64,000 bases of DNA, from NCBI GenBank assembly GCA_903828455.1, contig CAIKMJ010000026.1, forward strand, positions 62,001 through 126,000, written 5' to 3'. Made by a program: the position numbers and the translations under genes. Below the pieces are notes generated by a model. That model was not told where the DNA came from, ran no database searches, and saw nothing but the letters and a program-made list of their open reading frames with translations. Position 1 is the stretch's first letter, and the number at the start of each line of letters is the position of its first letter. The DNA comes from an uncultured Acidobacteriia bacterium. Lineage in GTDB: Bacteria > Acidobacteriota > Terriglobia > Bryobacterales > Bryobacteraceae. Shown in pieces: positions 13,304 through 21,779 of this stretch.

Positions 13304-14486
13304 GTCTGAGCCAGTCTCCCGCACCAAGTCCGAGCCAGATGGAAACCACGGCGCAACAGAGCGCGAGCGCCATGCCGGTCCGGAACTCGGCGGGCGATTC
13401 GAACGAAACGAATCGGTAGGTTGCGGCGAAGCTTTTGGGGCTCTGGAAATAGTCGTAGTAAATGCTGCCGAAGAACCAGTTGCGGGCCCACGGCGATTGC
13501 AGGAATGTGCCGAAGTACCACTGGACGGGCACAAAGGCGAGGACGAAAAGCGCGCCGCCGGCGAGGGACAGCTTCCAGTTGCTCCAGCCCGGCACGCGCG
13601 CGCGCAGAAGATCGAGCAGGTAAGCGGGTACGATCAGCAGCAGCGGGAAGCCGGCGGGGATGAACTGTTTCACTTCGTGCATCACCGGACCGAGTTTCGG
13701 CTGCGCCGGGAAGAGCGGCAGAATCCAGAGCAGCGCGAGCAGAAATGCCGAGTAGCAGCCGGCCACGATGGTGGCCGACCAGCGCGAGCGCGTGGAGCGC
13801 CAGGCGATGGCGAGCGTGACGGGCACCAGCATCGAGATGACGCGGTAACAAACGGCCGTATGCAGATAGACGCGGTGCGTGAATTCGAGGACGAGGACCA
13901 TCAGCACCACCAGGATCATGGCGGCCACGTAGAGAAAGAGCAGTTCGAGCCGGTTGCGCAGGCGGTCGGCGGCGCGGTTCATGGCAGCGGCGATCAGCAC
14001 CAGCGCGCCGATCTCGACGCCGACCATGCCAAGCGCGAGGACGACGTGTGGCGGGCTGAGGATCTTGACGTCGAGCCCGTAAGCGTTGTGCCACCAGTCG
14101 TCGAAGGGCGCCGAGGTGATCATGGTGAAGCCGCCCCAGGCGCAGATGAAGGCGCCGAGCGGGGCGCGGAAGCCGAGCACGTTGACGGAAGCCTCGCGCA
14201 GGGCCGAGCGCGTGAAGGTGGTGCCGAGAATCAGCCAGCCGCAGGTAATGCCGGCGATGATGCCGCATAGCTGAATCGCGATGTGGGCCGGAGTCCAGAA
14301 CGTATCGCGTCCGATGGAGCGGTGCCAGGAAATGTCCCAATGGACGCCAATGACGGCGGAGGTCACGCCGGCGACCGAGAGCCAGATGTACCAGGGGATG
14401 CCCGCCGATTCAATCGCCGAGGCCTGCGTACCCGCTTGAGGACCGGTTCGCGGGCGGGAACTCGGGAAGGCGGCGGCAGTGCTCAT
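13290..14486 (-). CDS. Multi-pass membrane protein of unknown function
   Basis: I choose the ATG at 14486 (398 residues) because 'GGAAG' lies 8 nt upstream; an in-frame ATG at 14501 lacks a ribosome-binding site. After a Pro/Thr-rich N-tail there are about ten hydrophobic segments. The loop after the first has 'HWDISWHRSIGRD', and a later loop has 'FDDWWHNAYG', giving several His and Trp residues at membrane edges. I recognise no named family. It lies 42 bp after the CusF-like gene and overlaps the next gene by 14 bp, so the three are probably co-translated. A role in copper or heme-copper oxidase biogenesis is a guess from context. Confidence 0.6.
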   Translation of the reverse strand: MSTAAAFPSSRPRTGPQAGTQASAIESAGIPWYIWLSVAGVTSAVIGVHWDISWHRSIGRDTFWTPAHIAIQLCGIIAGITCGWLILGTTFTRSALREASVNVLGFRAPLGAFICAWGGFTMITSAPFDDWWHNAYGLDVKILSPPHVVLALGMVGVEIGALVLIAAAMNRAADRLRNRLELLFLYVAAMILVVLMVLVLEFTHRVYLHTAVCYRVISMLVPVTLAIAWRSTRSRWSATIVAGCYSAFLLALLWILPLFPAQPKLGPVMHEVKQFIPAGFPLLLIVPAYLLDLLRARVPGWSNWKLSLAGGALFVLAFVPVQWYFGTFLQSPWARNWFFGSIYYDYFQSPKSFAATYRFVSFESPAEFRTGMALALCCAVVSIWLGLGAGDWLRRVRR

Positions 14487-14528
14487 GGCGGTTGCTTCCA
14501 TTATCGCCGCTGCGGCGGAACCGCTGGA

Positions 14529-14867
14529 TTACTTCGTTTCCGGCGGTTGCGGCAGCTTTTGGATGTTGCCCAGGTACATGTCGTCGTCGCTGGCGTAGAC
14601 TGTGGCGGTGATTCGGTCGCCGACGGCGAGTTTGCGGAATTCAGCGGGGTCTTTGACCGGATAGCCCATCGTCATGGCCTTCATGAAATTCGGAATCGCT
14701 TCGTGCCGGATGGTAGCGACGTGCTGCGAGGCGTCGAGGCCCATGATTTCGCCCTTCAACGGGTACTGTTTCATCGCAGCCGGGGCGGGTGCCGGCGAGG
14801 TCGCGCAGGCGGTCAGCAGCAGGGCCGCGAGCAGAAGCGGTGTGAGGAAAAAGTTCGCGATTCGCAT
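14529..14867 (-). CDS. CusF-like periplasmic copper-binding lipoprotein
   Basis: The 112-residue precursor has a lipoprotein signal peptide ending in the lipobox 'LLTAC'. The mature part is a CusF/copper-binding OB-fold domain: 'HEAIPNFMKAMTMGYPVKD' contains the His and the two Met residues (M-T-M) that bind Cu(I) in CusF, and 'LAVGDRITATV' closes the barrel. It probably shuttles or buffers copper in the periplasm. Homologues often accompany SCO1/SenC or Cus efflux genes, but none is visible here; instead two membrane or exported proteins follow. Four 16-bp direct repeats sit just upstream of the ATG and may carry its control site. Confidence 0.85.
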   Translation of the reverse strand: MRIANFFLTPLLLAALLLTACATSPAPAPAAMKQYPLKGEIMGLDASQHVATIRHEAIPNFMKAMTMGYPVKDPAEFRKLAVGDRITATVYASDDDMYLGNIQKLPQPPETK

Positions 14868-14872
14868 GCGCC

Positions 14873-14936
14873 GGTGTACTTTGCTCGGGAGTACTTCAGT
14901 TTCGGTGTACTTCAGTTCCGGTGTACTTCACTTCCG
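14873..14936 (-). repeat. 4 x ~16-bp direct repeats upstream of the CusF-like gene
   Basis: Read on the minus strand, the unit is close to CGGAACTGAAGTACAC. There are four copies at 15-16 bp spacing; the copy nearest the gene is the most diverged. The array ends 6 bp before the ATG, where a promoter, operator or ribosome-binding site is expected. No standard Shine-Dalgarno is present there. Confidence 0.85.
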
Positions 14937-14980
14937 ATTATGCACGGCGAAGGCCGCGGTGCGAACAACAGAGAGGCGGG

Positions 14981-15022
14981 GGAAAAGAAAACGGCGGATC
15001 GCGGTGAGTGCCGCGATCCGCC
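14981..15022 (-). terminator. Intrinsic terminator of the YVTN beta-propeller gene
   Basis: A perfect 12-bp stem (GGCGGATCGCGG pairing with CCGCGATCCGCC) encloses a 6-nt loop at 14993-15022. On the minus strand it is followed by a T-rich tail (GTTTTCTTTTCC). It lies 21 bp past the stop of the beta-propeller gene and separates it from the copper operon. Confidence 0.85.
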
Positions 15023-15043
15023 GCTTTGACTGGCTTTGCCTGA

Positions 15044-16054
15044 TTAGCGGCCGACGACGAGGATGTAGAACGAATCGGGCACGGCGGTTGCTCTCGCGGC
15101 CTTGCCGTCCTTGTCCTTCGCGGCTGCGGGCGCCTGCATTTCAGCGGCCGGCAGATACAGTTTGTGCGCCTTGGCATCGGCGCCGATGGTGCGCGCGCCG
15201 GCGGTGGTCGGAATCGTGGCGACGGGCATGTTGGTGGCGGCATCGACCATCGTGATGTTGGCGTCCTTGCCATTGGCGCTGAATGCGTAGCCGTCATCGA
15301 AGGCCACGCCGTCCGGGCCGGAGCCGATGACCGCCGTGGCGACGACTTTACCGGTGGCCGGATCGCTGATGGCCATGGTCTTGTTGCCGCAGACGGAGAA
15401 GAGGTGCAGGGTCTTCGGGTCGATGGTCAGGCCGCTCGGTCCGTCGCAGGGGGCGATCGAGAAGTGCTTGGTCAGCACGGCCGACTTGGCATCGATTTCG
15501 CCGATCTCGGACTTGTCTTCAATGTTGAAGTAGACGTGACCTTTGCCATCCACCTGAGCGAATTCGGGCTTGCCGCCGACGGGAATGGAGGCCTGCACCA
15601 CTTCACCGGTCTTGGCGTCGAACACCGTGGCATCGTTGCTGCGGCCGTTGAAGGTCAGGACGCGGTGCGTCACGGGCTCATAGATGATGGCGTCGGGGTT
15701 GGTGCCGGTCTTCACCTTGCTGGTGACTTTGAGGGTCTTGAGGTCGAAGACGGAGACGTCATTGTCGGTACCGTCGCTGGTGAAGCCTTTGCCGAGGTCG
15801 GCGGCGATGGCGATGCCGTGCACGCCGTTGGTGTCGGGGATGGTGCCGACAACCTTGTCGGTCGCGGTGTCGACAACTTCGGTCGTGGTGCCGTGCGAGA
15901 CGTACAGGCGATGATTCGCGCTGTCGACGTAAACGTAATCCCAGCGGCCGGCGCCGCCGATCTTGATTTTGCCAGTGACCTTATAGGTGGGAGGCGCGGC
16001 GAGCGCGGCCGTCGCGATGGCCAGAGACAGGGCCAGTGTCGGGAAGAGCTTCAT
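15044..16054 (-). CDS. Exported YVTN-type beta-propeller protein
   Basis: The 336-residue protein has a signal peptide ('LALSLAIATAALA'). It then shows repeated blades of the YncE/40-residue YVTN type: 'VDSANHRLYVSHGTTTEVVD', 'TATDKVVGTIPDTNGVHGIA' and 'DAATNMPVATIPTTAG'. These fold into a periplasmic seven-bladed propeller that binds ligands or partners and is not normally catalytic. 'AAAKDKDGKAA' near the C-terminus is a likely flexible loop. On the minus strand an 'AAGGA' ribosome-binding site precedes the ATG. It has its own strong terminator and appears monocistronic. The biological partner is unknown. Confidence 0.88.
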   Translation of the reverse strand: MKLFPTLALSLAIATAALAAPPTYKVTGKIKIGGAGRWDYVYVDSANHRLYVSHGTTTEVVDTATDKVVGTIPDTNGVHGIAIAADLGKGFTSDGTDNDVSVFDLKTLKVTSKVKTGTNPDAIIYEPVTHRVLTFNGRSNDATVFDAKTGEVVQASIPVGGKPEFAQVDGKGHVYFNIEDKSEIGEIDAKSAVLTKHFSIAPCDGPSGLTIDPKTLHLFSVCGNKTMAISDPATGKVVATAVIGSGPDGVAFDDGYAFSANGKDANITMVDAATNMPVATIPTTAGARTIGADAKAHKLYLPAAEMQAPAAAKDKDGKAARATAVPDSFYILVVGR

Positions 16055-16136
16055 GGTTTGTTCCTTACTTACAGAAATGGATTGGAATATCGGTATCCAG
16101 AATAACGCTATTGCGTCAGCCTGAAAACTGGCTGAA

Positions 16137-16162
16137 AGCCGGCATCCGGGCGCGAGCCGGCT
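16137..16162 (-). terminator. Weak hairpin after the porin gene
   Basis: AGCCGGC and GCCGGCT pair across 12 nt, 10 bp after the porin stop, with a short TTTC tail on the minus strand. A second hairpin (TCAGCC/GGCTGA, 16116-16135) follows. This may end the porin transcript, but the T-run is poor. Confidence 0.35.
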
Positions 16163-16171
16163 GGCGGCGCG

Positions 16172-17518
16172 TCAGTGAGCTTTGCCTTCGACGTGCAGAC
16201 GAAGGGAGTAAGCCCAGAGCGGGCCGCGATCGCGGTTATAAGCGGGGTTGCCGATGTGCTGGGCATCCACCGAGACGTAGAACCCTTTGAACAGGCGGGC
16301 GTTGTAATAGGATTCCCAGATGTTTTCGGTGCCGTAGTTCAGCCGGCCATCGCCGAGCAGAAAGTCGAGGCCGCCGCGGGCAAGGTATTGGGCGTGGACG
16401 GAGGAAATCCCGTTGACCGTGATTTCGCTTCCCGCCGTGTCATCGTGACGATGCCAGCGCCGGCCGGAAAAGGCGACGCCGATGGTTGCGAGGCGATCGA
16501 TGGCGGTGAATTCGAACGATTCCGTCTTGCCGTCATTCCAGCCAAGCCGTCCGAAGAGGCCGACGCCGGGCAGAATCTCCTGCTCGGCATTGATGCCGAA
16601 GCCGTACTTGACTGCGCCGATCTTCCGCGTTGCCGTGACGTCCGGCGTGCTATGCGTGGCAGCGGCGAGTTGCAGGGCCTGGCCGTAGTTGCCGGCGGCG
16701 ACGTGGTTTTCGAATCCCAGCAGCCGCAGTACGCCGGGTCGGCTCCACGGGGCGTGAAGTTCTGCTTCAAAGACATCGCCGCGATCGCGGAAAAGGCGGC
16801 GGTCGAAGCGCAGACCGTTGGCTACCTTCGAGACGGCGCCGCTGCCGTAGCGCAGCGTCCAGTTCTTCGTGTGAAACTCATGGACCCAGCCCCAGGTGTA
16901 ACCGCGCGTATCGGCCGGATAGTCCCAGGCGCCGTTGTACATCACCGCCCAGCCGGTGAACTGCGAGCGGGGGTCGTGCGAGTAAGAGTTGTTGTCGAAA
17001 AAGTCGGTCAGGGTGAAGCGGCCCGCGATGATGGTGTAGCGCGTGGCCGGGCGTGAGCCGCTCAATTGATTGGCGTCGCTCTCCACGTTTTCCTTTTCCT
17101 TGCCGATGGCGAAATCCTGCACCAGATAGAGGCGCGCGAGGTAAGGCTTCGGCGTTGCGCTGGCCACGCGCGGCAGTTCTCCGTTGGGCGCATTGGCAAC
17201 GCCGGTGACGCCGCTGAAGCCGCGGCCTCCGGCTACTTCCGGATCGACATAAAGCTGGGTGTTCGGCGTGAGGCGCAGGCCGAAGAATAAAGTGCTGGTG
17301 AGCGAAACTTCGTGTTCGGGATGGCTGGCGAGGCTGTTTGCGCCGGAGTAAGGCGACGTGAACGAGCCGTGCTGCTGGCCGATGGAAGTCGCCTGATAGT
17401 AGATGTTCCAGCGCTCGGGCTGGTCGGCGGGAAGCGGCGAGGAATCGGCCGGTGCCTGCGCGAACGCAGCCGCGATGGGCAGACACACGAGGAGCGTCAT
17501 GTTGCAAATGCGTTTCAT
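16172..17518 (-). CDS. OprB-type carbohydrate-selective porin
   Basis: I use the ATG at 17518 (448 residues) because it begins a clean signal peptide ('MTLLVCLPIAAAFAQ'); an upstream TTG at 17566 would add 16 odd residues. The body alternates amphipathic strands, with family-like segments such as 'GRFTLTDFFDNNSYSHDPR', 'QFTGWAVMYNGAWDYPADTR' and 'GTENIWESYYNARLFKG', and ends in an aromatic-rich strand. The OprB family forms outer-membrane channels for sugars and other small solutes. It is a single gene divergent from uvrB, with a candidate promoter and direct repeats upstream. The solute is unknown; proximity to copper genes does not establish a metal role. Confidence 0.8.
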   Translation of the reverse strand: MKRICNMTLLVCLPIAAAFAQAPADSSPLPADQPERWNIYYQATSIGQQHGSFTSPYSGANSLASHPEHEVSLTSTLFFGLRLTPNTQLYVDPEVAGGRGFSGVTGVANAPNGELPRVASATPKPYLARLYLVQDFAIGKEKENVESDANQLSGSRPATRYTIIAGRFTLTDFFDNNSYSHDPRSQFTGWAVMYNGAWDYPADTRGYTWGWVHEFHTKNWTLRYGSGAVSKVANGLRFDRRLFRDRGDVFEAELHAPWSRPGVLRLLGFENHVAAGNYGQALQLAAATHSTPDVTATRKIGAVKYGFGINAEQEILPGVGLFGRLGWNDGKTESFEFTAIDRLATIGVAFSGRRWHRHDDTAGSEITVNGISSVHAQYLARGGLDFLLGDGRLNYGTENIWESYYNARLFKGFYVSVDAQHIGNPAYNRDRGPLWAYSLRLHVEGKAH

Positions 17519-17583
17519 TATGCAGGATGGAGACAATCGAGCCGGCCCGTGGAGCCGATCGTGCAAGCGGAATCCTCTTTCAG

Positions 17584-17611
17584 CGTATACCTGCCCGGGT
17601 AGCTATGTAAA
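17584..17611 (-). promoter_or_regulatory. Candidate promoter of the porin gene
   Basis: On the minus strand TTTACA and TATACG are 16 bp apart. Just upstream of the -35 is a tandem GTAACT/GTAACT pair (17610-17621), arranged like OmpR-class activator half-sites. The leader would be about 60 nt. Toward uvrB, 17631-17650 holds a 10-bp direct repeat (AAACGGGCAG/AAACGGGCAT), and a TATACT at 17698-17703 could be the uvrB -10. All are matches by eye. Confidence 0.4.
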
Positions 17612-17715
17612 GTTACAGTTACGTCAAAAAAAACGGGCAGAAACGGGCATTTATTTCACTTCCGCCGCGACGTCGCCGAAGCCTGCGCGGTGCGCCCTAT
17701 ACTGAGAGTTCTCCC

Positions 17716-19716
17716 ATGTCATTTCAGCTGGCCATCCCTTACAGCCCGAAGGGCGACCAGGTAACTGCGATTGCGGAACTGACGCGCGGCCTGCAGGACG
17801 GCGAAAAGCATCAGGTGCTGCTGGGCGTTACCGGCTCGGGCAAAACTTACACGGTCGCCAAAGTGATCGAGAAGATGGGCGTGCCGGCGCTGGTGCTGGC
17901 GCATAACAAGACGCTGGCGGCGCAGCTGTACCACGAATTCAAATCCTTTTTCCCGGGTAACGCTGTCGAATACTTCGTCAGCTATTACGACTACTATCAG
18001 CCCGAAGCGTATATTCCGGCGAGCGGCGTCTACATCGAGAAAGAAGCGACGATCAACGACGAGCTGGACCGGCTGCGGCTTTCCGCCACAAAGTCTTTGT
18101 TCGAGCGGCGCGACTGCATCATCGTGGCCAGCGTGAGCTGCATCTACGGTCTCGGTTCGCCGGAAGCCTATTACGGCATGCTGCTCATGCTGGAAAAAGG
18201 GCAGAAGATCACGCGTAAGGACATTACGTCGAAGCTGGTGGAGATTCTCTACGATCGCAATGAGAGCGATTTCCGCCGCGGCACGTTTCGCGTGCGCGGC
18301 GATGTGATCGAAATCTGGCCGACCTACGATGAGAGCGCCTATCGGATCGAGCTGTGGGGCGACGAGGTGGAGGCGCTCTCGCGCTTCGATCCGCTGACCG
18401 GCGAAGTGAAGCAGACGTACACGCGGCTGCCGATTTATCCCAAGACGCACTACGTGATGTCGAACCTCACGAAGGAAGCGGCGATTGAATCCATCAAGGC
18501 GGAGCTGGAACAGTGGCGGCCGCAACTGGAGGCGCAGGGCAAGATCATCGAGGCGCAGCGCCTGCACCAGCGCACCATGTTCGATCTCGAAATGATGAAG
18601 GAGATCGGCTACTGCCACGGCATCGAGAATTACTCGCGGCATTTCACGGCGCGTCTGCCGGGCGAGGCGCCGCCCACGCTGCTCGATTATCTGCCGCAGG
18701 ATTCGGTGATGTTCATCGACGAAAGCCACCAGACGATTCCGCAGCTGCACGCCATGTATCACGGGGATCGTTCGCGCAAGGAAGTCCTCGTCTCGCACGG
18801 CTTCCGGCTGCCGAGCGCGCTCGATAACCGGCCGCTCACGTTTGAAGAATTCGAGCACCGCGTCAATCAGGTGGTTTATGTGACGGCGACGCCGGGGCCG
18901 TACGAACTGACGAAATCGGCGGGCGTAGTGGTGGAGCAGATTATCCGGCCGACGGGGCTGGTGGATCCGGAGATCGAGATCCGGCCGATTAAGGGCCAGG
19001 TGGACGATCTGCTGAATGAGATTCGCAAACGTGTGGCGCAGAACCAGCGGGTGCTGGTGACGACGCTGACCAAGCGGATGGCGGAGGACCTTTCCGAATA
19101 CTATTCGGAGGTCGGCGTGAAGTGCAATTACCTGCACTCGGAAGTGAGCACGCTGGACCGGATCAAGATTCTGCGCGATCTGCGGCGCGGGGAGTTCGAC
19201 GTGCTGATCGGCATCAATCTGCTGCGCGAAGGTCTGGATCTGCCGGAGGTTTCGCTGGTGGCGATTCTGGATGCGGATAAAGAAGGCTTCCTGCGCTCCA
19301 GCGGTTCGCTGATCCAGACGATCGGCCGCGCGGCCCGCCATCTGGAAGGCCGCGCCATCCTGTATGCCGATGTGATGACGGATTCGATGAAGCGCGCCAT
19401 CGGCGAGACCAACCGCCGGCGGGCGATTCAGGTGCAGTACAACGCCGACAACAACATCACGCCGCAATCGATCATCAAGCCGATCGACATGAGCCTCGTG
19501 CGGATTGCCGAGGGCGATTACGTAACGGTTCCCGATGAGGCGCCGGGCGAGGAGGAAAATCTTTCGCCGGCCGAGCGCGAGAAAGTCCTCGCCGATCTGG
19601 AGGAGCGCATGCGCGATGCCGCACGGCGCTTCGAATTCGAGAAGGCCGCACAGCTTCGCGATAGAATCAAACTCCTGCGGACGAAGGACGTGGCAGGTAT
19701 TGGAATTCCGGCATAA
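17716..19716 (+). CDS. uvrB: Excinuclease ABC subunit B (UvrB)
   Basis: UvrB is the damage-verifying helicase-like subunit of nucleotide excision repair; it receives DNA from UvrA and recruits UvrC. The 666 residues include Walker A '[10 protein letters not shown]', the beta-hairpin region ('[12 protein letters not shown]'), 'FIDESH' (Walker B type), helicase motifs V and VI ('[16 protein letters not shown]' and 'QTIGRAARH'), and the C-terminal UVR coiled coil ('[14 protein letters not shown]') that binds UvrC. It is full length with no missing motif. The next gene overlaps its stop codon by 17 bp. Confidence 0.98.
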   Translation: MSFQLAIPYSPKGDQVTAIAELTRGLQDGEKHQVLLGVTGSGKTYTVAKVIEKMGVPALVLAHNKTLAAQLYHEFKSFFPGNAVEYFVSYYDYYQPEAYIPASGVYIEKEATINDELDRLRLSATKSLFERRDCIIVASVSCIYGLGSPEAYYGMLLMLEKGQKITRKDITSKLVEILYDRNESDFRRGTFRVRGDVIEIWPTYDESAYRIELWGDEVEALSRFDPLTGEVKQTYTRLPIYPKTHYVMSNLTKEAAIESIKAELEQWRPQLEAQGKIIEAQRLHQRTMFDLEMMKEIGYCHGIENYSRHFTARLPGEAPPTLLDYLPQDSVMFIDESHQTIPQLHAMYHGDRSRKEVLVSHGFRLPSALDNRPLTFEEFEHRVNQVVYVTATPGPYELTKSAGVVVEQIIRPTGLVDPEIEIRPIKGQVDDLLNEIRKRVAQNQRVLVTTLTKRMAEDLSEYYSEVGVKCNYLHSEVSTLDRIKILRDLRRGEFDVLIGINLLREGLDLPEVSLVAILDADKEGFLRSSGSLIQTIGRAARHLEGRAILYADVMTDSMKRAIGETNRRRAIQVQYNADNNITPQSIIKPIDMSLVRIAEGDYVTVPDEAPGEEENLSPAEREKVLADLEERMRDAARRFEFEKAAQLRDRIKLLRTKDVAGIGIPA

Positions 19717-20524
19717 ATACGGCGTAATTGGCGCGGGCGCGGTGAGCAAATGCCTGATCGGGCGGTTGCCGGCGAAGGCGATTGCCGCGGGCCCGGTGGC
19801 GGCGGTGTCTTACCGGGTGGCGAGCCGCATTGCGAATTCGCTCCGGGGCGGGACGGCTGCGCGGGACGCTTCGTCGCTGAATGACGCGGCCGTGGTGCTG
19901 TTCCATGCGCCGCCCGATCAGCTGGAGGTGCTGCTCGAACTGCTGGGCGAGGCGCAGGTCTCGTGGCCCGGCAGGACGCTGATCTTTTGCGACTGTCAGG
20001 CCGGCTGCGCGATCGTGCAGCGTTTCCGCCACGAAGGGGCAAGTGTGGTGACGGCGCGGAGCTTCGGGCTGGCGGGGCGCGTGTTGCTGGAAGGCGCGGG
20101 CCGCGGGTTGCAGCAGGCGCACAGGATGGTGAAGGAAGCCGGGCTGACGGCGGTGGAAATCCGGCCGGGCTCGTCGGATCTGTTCGACGCGGCCGTGACG
20201 CTCGCGACCGGCGCGATGACGCCGCTGATCGACAAAGCCGCGGCTCTGCTGCGGGCCGCGGGCGTGCGCGAAGCGGATGCTCCCCGTCTGGCGGCGGCGC
20301 TGGTGACGCAGACGGCCGCCGGGTATGCCCACTCGGGGAAACAAAGCTGGGCGTGGCATGCGAGGGTGCCGGAGCTGGATCGGATCCTCGCCGAAGCCGC
20401 CGCTGCACACACGCACGGCCAGCCGGATCTGATCCGCCTGCTGTTGTTGTTCGGACTCGATCTGTTCGAGAAGCACCCCGACCTGGCCGAAGCGCTGCGC
20501 CGGCACGAAGCTAACGCAGAGTAA
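19700..20524 (+). CDS. Rossmann-fold DUF2520-like protein
   Basis: The frame is open from inside uvrB, but protein-like sequence begins at the TTG at 19700 (274 residues): '[17 protein letters not shown]' is a dinucleotide-binding G-x-G-x-x-x loop. '[21 protein letters not shown]' and '[20 protein letters not shown]' follow. The C-terminal half is helical. This layout resembles NADP-dependent oxidoreductase-like proteins of the F420/DUF2520 type, whose substrates are mostly unknown. It overlaps uvrB at its 5' end and converges on the smr gene with a 14-bp 3' overlap. Co-translation with UvrB is likely; a role in repair is not shown. Confidence 0.65.
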   Translation: MEFRHKYGVIGAGAVSKCLIGRLPAKAIAAGPVAAVSYRVASRIANSLRGGTAARDASSLNDAAVVLFHAPPDQLEVLLELLGEAQVSWPGRTLIFCDCQAGCAIVQRFRHEGASVVTARSFGLAGRVLLEGAGRGLQQAHRMVKEAGLTAVEIRPGSSDLFDAAVTLATGAMTPLIDKAAALLRAAGVREADAPRLAAALVTQTAAGYAHSGKQSWAWHARVPELDRILAEAAAAHTHGQPDLIRLLLLFGLDLFEKHPDLAEALRRHEANAE

Positions 20525-20798
20525 CGACGGTTGCGCCGCGGCCGCCGGCCTCGAGGGGAGCGTCGCGGAACTGTACGACGAACGGTGTGCGGGCGAGGAT
20601 GCCCCGGACCGTCTCGCGCTGTACGCCGATGCCGCGTCCGTGGATGATGCGGAGCGCGGTGAAGCCGAGGCGGCGGGCTTCGGCAAGGTACTCTTCCACC
20701 ACGGCGCTGACGTCGCGGGGCGCGAACGGGTGCAGGTCGAGCACGTCGGAAATCGGCACCACGACCGGGATGTCGGGATTTTCAGATTCAGGTGTCAT
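20511..20798 (-). CDS. Smr domain protein
   Basis: The 95-residue stand-alone Smr domain is like the C-terminus of MutS2. 'LDLHPFAPRDVSAVVEEYL' carries the D-L-H motif and 'IIHGRGIGVQRETVRGIL' the H-G-x-G motif, both typical of Smr nucleases that nick branched DNA or cleave RNA at stalled ribosomes. No MutS core is attached. The ATG lies directly after the T-run of a terminator hairpin and has no visible Shine-Dalgarno, so a GTG further in might be the true start. Its 3' end overlaps the convergent Rossmann gene. Confidence 0.85.
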   Translation of the reverse strand: MTPESENPDIPVVVPISDVLDLHPFAPRDVSAVVEEYLAEARRLGFTALRIIHGRGIGVQRETVRGILARTPFVVQFRDAPLEAGGRGATVVTLR

Positions 20799-20799
20799 G

Positions 20800-20839
20800 A
20801 AAAAAGCCCGGCCGAAGTGCGACCGGGCTTCCGTTTTTT
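20800..20839. terminator. Intrinsic terminator, usable in both directions
   Basis: AAGCCCGG (20804-20811) pairs with CCGGGCTT (20823-20830) around an 11-nt loop. T-runs lie on both sides: CCGTTTTTT on the plus strand and CTTTTTTC on the minus strand. It would stop minus-strand transcripts from the YdcH-like gene, yet its minus-strand T-run runs straight into the smr ATG. A palindrome CGAATAATTCG lies at 20851-20861. Confidence 0.75.
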
Positions 20840-20877
20840 ATGATGTACGTCGAATAATTCGGCGCGCCTGACGGGCT

Positions 20878-21114
20878 TTAGCTCGTGTGCTGCAGTTTGT
20901 AGTTACTCACGAACTGTTCCATCTCGTCCTTCAGATGGAGTTTCAGCTTTTTCAGACGATGTTCTTCGGCTTCCTCGGCGGCCGACAGCACGGATTTCGA
21001 TTCCAGTGCCTCGACGAGCTGATCGTACTCGTGGTGCTTGCTGAGGAGCTGACGATAGTGCTCATTCGTCTGCATCAGGTGCGCCTTGATGTCTTCCTGC
21101 GTTGTCTGTTCCAT
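20878..21114 (-). CDS. YdcH-like DUF465 protein
   Basis: The small all-helical protein has 78 residues from the ATG at 21114, which has AGGAGAG about 10 nt upstream. An in-frame ATG at 21123 is too close to that site, and the frame is open to 21192. The sequence 'YRQLLSKHHEYDQLVEALES' followed by 'EEHRLKKLKLHLKDEMEQFV' fits the DUF465/YdcH coiled-coil family, typically 70-80 residues of unknown function. It is followed by a good terminator. It may share a transcript with the upstream rimI, 125 bp away. Confidence 0.82.
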   Translation of the reverse strand: MEQTTQEDIKAHLMQTNEHYRQLLSKHHEYDQLVEALESKSVLSAAEEAEEHRLKKLKLHLKDEMEQFVSNYKLQHTS

Positions 21115-21239
21115 ATTCGGCATCTCTCCTGCAGTGGAGTTGCCTTGCCGCCCCGGCGGAAGAACAGCGGCCGGTCCGGCAGGGAGCTTCACTTCGCTTT
21201 GAAGTGCGAACGGTTCGCCGTTCGTCTACCAGGAATTTA

Positions 21240-21779
21240 TCATGAACCTTTCTTCATGACAACTGCGTTTACCGTTCCGTGGTGATAGTAGCCCGGACGG
21301 TACCCGGCGGGGGTCCAGCCAGCCGCCGTGTAGAGGGCGATTGCGCCGTGGTTGTTTTCCGCGACTTCCAGAAACAGCGCGCCGCTGGCCGTGTTGCGCA
21401 GGGCTTCGAGCAGCGCCCGGGCGACGCCGCGGCGGCGAAAGGCAGGGGCGACGCCGAGGTTCAGCAGTTCGGCTTCGTCCGGCGCAGTCTGGCGCCAGGC
21501 GCAGAAACCGGCCGGTGTTTTTTCGAGCAGGGCGAGAAACGTGTTGCAGCCGGAATAGTCGCCGAGCGGCCACTGTGCGGCGTCCGGACACTGCTGCTGG
21601 AGCCGGGCGATGGCCGGAAAGTCGGACTCGCTGGCGACGCGGATGACGATGGCTTCCGGGAGCGGCAATGCCTGGGTCTTTACTTTGACTGCTTGCTTTG
21701 GCTGCGTGCGCGGGTTGCGTGCGAGCGCTGCGCGCCGGCTAGTTCCGGAAGCTGCGGACGGCTTCGCCTTCATCCTCAA
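21240..21779 (-). CDS. rimI: Ribosomal-protein-alanine N-acetyltransferase RimI-like
   Basis: This GNAT acetyltransferase shows 'LNLGVAPAFRRRGVARALLE' (acetyl-CoA pyrophosphate loop, R-R-x-G-x-A) and then 'LFLEVAENNHGAIALYTAAG', the signature that separates RimI from other GNATs. RimI acetylates the N-terminal Ala of ribosomal protein S18. The GNAT fold begins near residue 43, so the ATG at 21779 may be too early; a TTG at 21668 is an alternative without a good ribosome-binding site. With the ATG the gene overlaps the STAS gene by 41 bp. RimI specificity is inferred, and another GNAT substrate is possible. Confidence 0.78.
   Translation of the reverse strand: MRMKAKPSAASGTSRRAALARNPRTQPKQAVKVKTQALPLPEAIVIRVASESDFPAIARLQQQCPDAAQWPLGDYSGCNTFLALLEKTPAGFCAWRQTAPDEAELLNLGVAPAFRRRGVARALLEALRNTASGALFLEVAENNHGAIALYTAAGWTPAGYRPGYYHHGTVNAVVMKKGS

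Noticed and set aside
13304-13534. N-terminal extension of the His-rich exported protein
   Set aside because: The added residues are Ser/Arg/Pro-rich and overlap the upstream membrane protein gene; a signal peptide begins at the GTG at 13303.
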